A stretch of DNA of 64,000 nucleotides, taken from Acidobacteriota bacterium (GTDB lineage Bacteria; Acidobacteriota; Blastocatellia; Pyrinomonadales; Pyrinomonadaceae). The stretch is from the NCBI GenBank assembly GCA_003385635.1, contig QQUY01000002.1, positions 62,001-126,000 on the forward strand, read 5' to 3'. Of the stretch, positions 63,285 to 64,000 are shown piece by piece. Under the pieces are notes generated by a model, which searched no databases, was not told the DNA's origin, and saw only the letters and a program-made list of their open reading frames with translations. The position numbers were made by a program, and so were the translations under genes. Every line of letters begins with the position of its first letter. The stretch's first letter is position 1.

Positions 63285-64000
63285 ATGGAGATTCCGGGCT
63301 ATAGAGACTTGAGGGAGATCTTCCGCGGACCATCTTTCGCGTTTGCGAATGCCGTGCGGGATCAGAACGGCGAAGCGGTTCTGCTCAAGATCCGTGAGGT
63401 CGGCAACGTCTACGCCGAGAAGGAGCACACTCTTTTTTCTGACCTGGATCTTGCGTGCATACCCAAGCCCATCGAATTTCTAGCAAGCCAGGGCAGAAAG
63501 ATATCTGTACTGGAGCCGTTCGAGGGGCGGCCCGTTGTACCACCGCTCGATATCTCAGACTTTCTGGCCGTCGCATCCTCGTTGGCCCGGACCATCGCCG
63601 GTCTCCATCGGTCAGGCGTGGCGGCAGGCGTGATCGATGCCGAGGCAGTTCTCTTCGATCCGACAACGAAGGAAATCCTGCTTGCTGACCTGAGCTACTC
63701 GTTCCGGGGGCCTGACAAAAATGGTTCGCACGAACACGGCATCCCTGAAGGCCTGCCTCTTGGTTACATCTCGCCCGAAATGACCGGCAGGATCGACGGA
63801 TCAGTTGATGACCGATCTGACCTCTACAGTCTTGGAACCGTCCTTTACCACTTCCTTTTCGGTAGACCGCCGTTCATTGAGCAAGACCCGCTCGAACTGA
63901 TACACAAACATATTGCTTCCGTTCCCGAGGAACTCCGAAACATCCATCCTGATTCCCCGGTCCAGCTGACCAGGATCGTAGCCAAGCTTCTCGAGAAACA
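63285..64000 (+). CDS. PknK-like protein with degenerate N-terminal kinase domain (3' truncated by window)
   Basis: The frame starts at ATG 63285 and is open to the window end (238 full codons). The protein begins MEIPGYRDLREIFRGPSFAF, like the N-terminus of the large PknK/multi-sensor kinase-AAA family. It keeps the Lys in EAVLLKI, the YISPEMTGRID activation-segment end, and DDRSDLYSLGTVLYHFLFGRP of the C-lobe. The catalytic loop, however, reads HRSGVAAGVIDAEAVLF, so the catalytic Asp and following Asn of HRDxxxxN are missing, and the DFG position reads DLS. It is therefore predicted to be a pseudokinase. Family members continue with an AAA/STAND ATPase and sensor domains, which would lie beyond the window. 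Confidence 0.75.
   Translation, partial: MEIPGYRDLREIFRGPSFAFANAVRDQNGEAVLLKIREVGNVYAEKEHTLFSDLDLACIPKPIEFLASQGRKISVLEPFEGRPVVPPLDISDFLAVASSLARTIAGLHRSGVAAGVIDAEAVLFDPTTKEILLADLSYSFRGPDKNGSHEHGIPEGLPLGYISPEMTGRIDGSVDDRSDLYSLGTVLYHFLFGRPPFIEQDPLELIHKHIASVPEELRNIHPDSPVQLTRIVAKLLEK

Overview
The window looks like chromosomal DNA of an Acidobacteriota member, most likely a Blastocatellia/Pyrinomonadaceae-type soil or water bacterium. This is an inference from style rather than from a marker gene. The pointers are moderately GC-rich DNA, many very large exported TPR, beta-propeller and FG-GAP proteins, a CHAT-TPR peptidase, propeller-type two-component sensors and hairpin repeats with TRAA loops. 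No rRNA or intact tRNA gene, insertion sequence, CRISPR array or phage gene was seen.

Region 1 (1-2.6 kb) carries the two halves of an osmoprotectant-type ABC importer. They are a convergent ATPase gene and a fused solute-binding/permease gene. Region 2 (2.6-19.5 kb) is a long leftward operon: response regulator, propeller histidine kinase, a stand-alone propeller, a VIT/vWA protein, a 2,392-residue TPR protein and an exported protein of unknown function. Most junctions are 4-bp ATGA overlaps, so translation is probably coupled.

Region 3 (21-45 kb) is the most interesting part. An ECF-like sigma factor gene and a membrane anti-sigma-like gene sit beside a cluster of exported proteases and protease-like proteins: a TPR-CHAT protein, a subtilase, a plain caspase-like protein and two WD40-caspase fusions. 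Also present are a cysteine-containing WGCGTxC protein pair, a small helical secreted protein and an LprI-like protein. By reading both strands I found six copies of one bipartite element, GTAAGGTTTT, 10 nt, then a YTCAC-like box. All six lie in intergenic DNA 20-130 bp upstream of a start codon, and three of them control protease genes or operons. This looks like the promoter of a dedicated sigma regulon controlling an envelope-located caspase/CHAT/subtilase system, which I have not seen described.

Region 4 (45-58 kb) holds ordinary transport and envelope genes: a cation-chloride cotransporter, an MscS channel, an SLC13 permease with four RCK_C-like domains, an FG-GAP protein and a GT25 glycosyltransferase. 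Repeat-rich spacers separate them, including a 17-bp array, a seven-unit array with an exact 22-bp period, a 51-bp array and TRAA-loop hairpins. Region 5 (58.5-64 kb) has DoxX, Spondin_N, a GlcG-like/cupin fusion, an SMP-30 lactonase, a short P-loop kinase-like gene and the start of a PknK-like protein whose kinase domain looks inactive. That last gene runs off the window.
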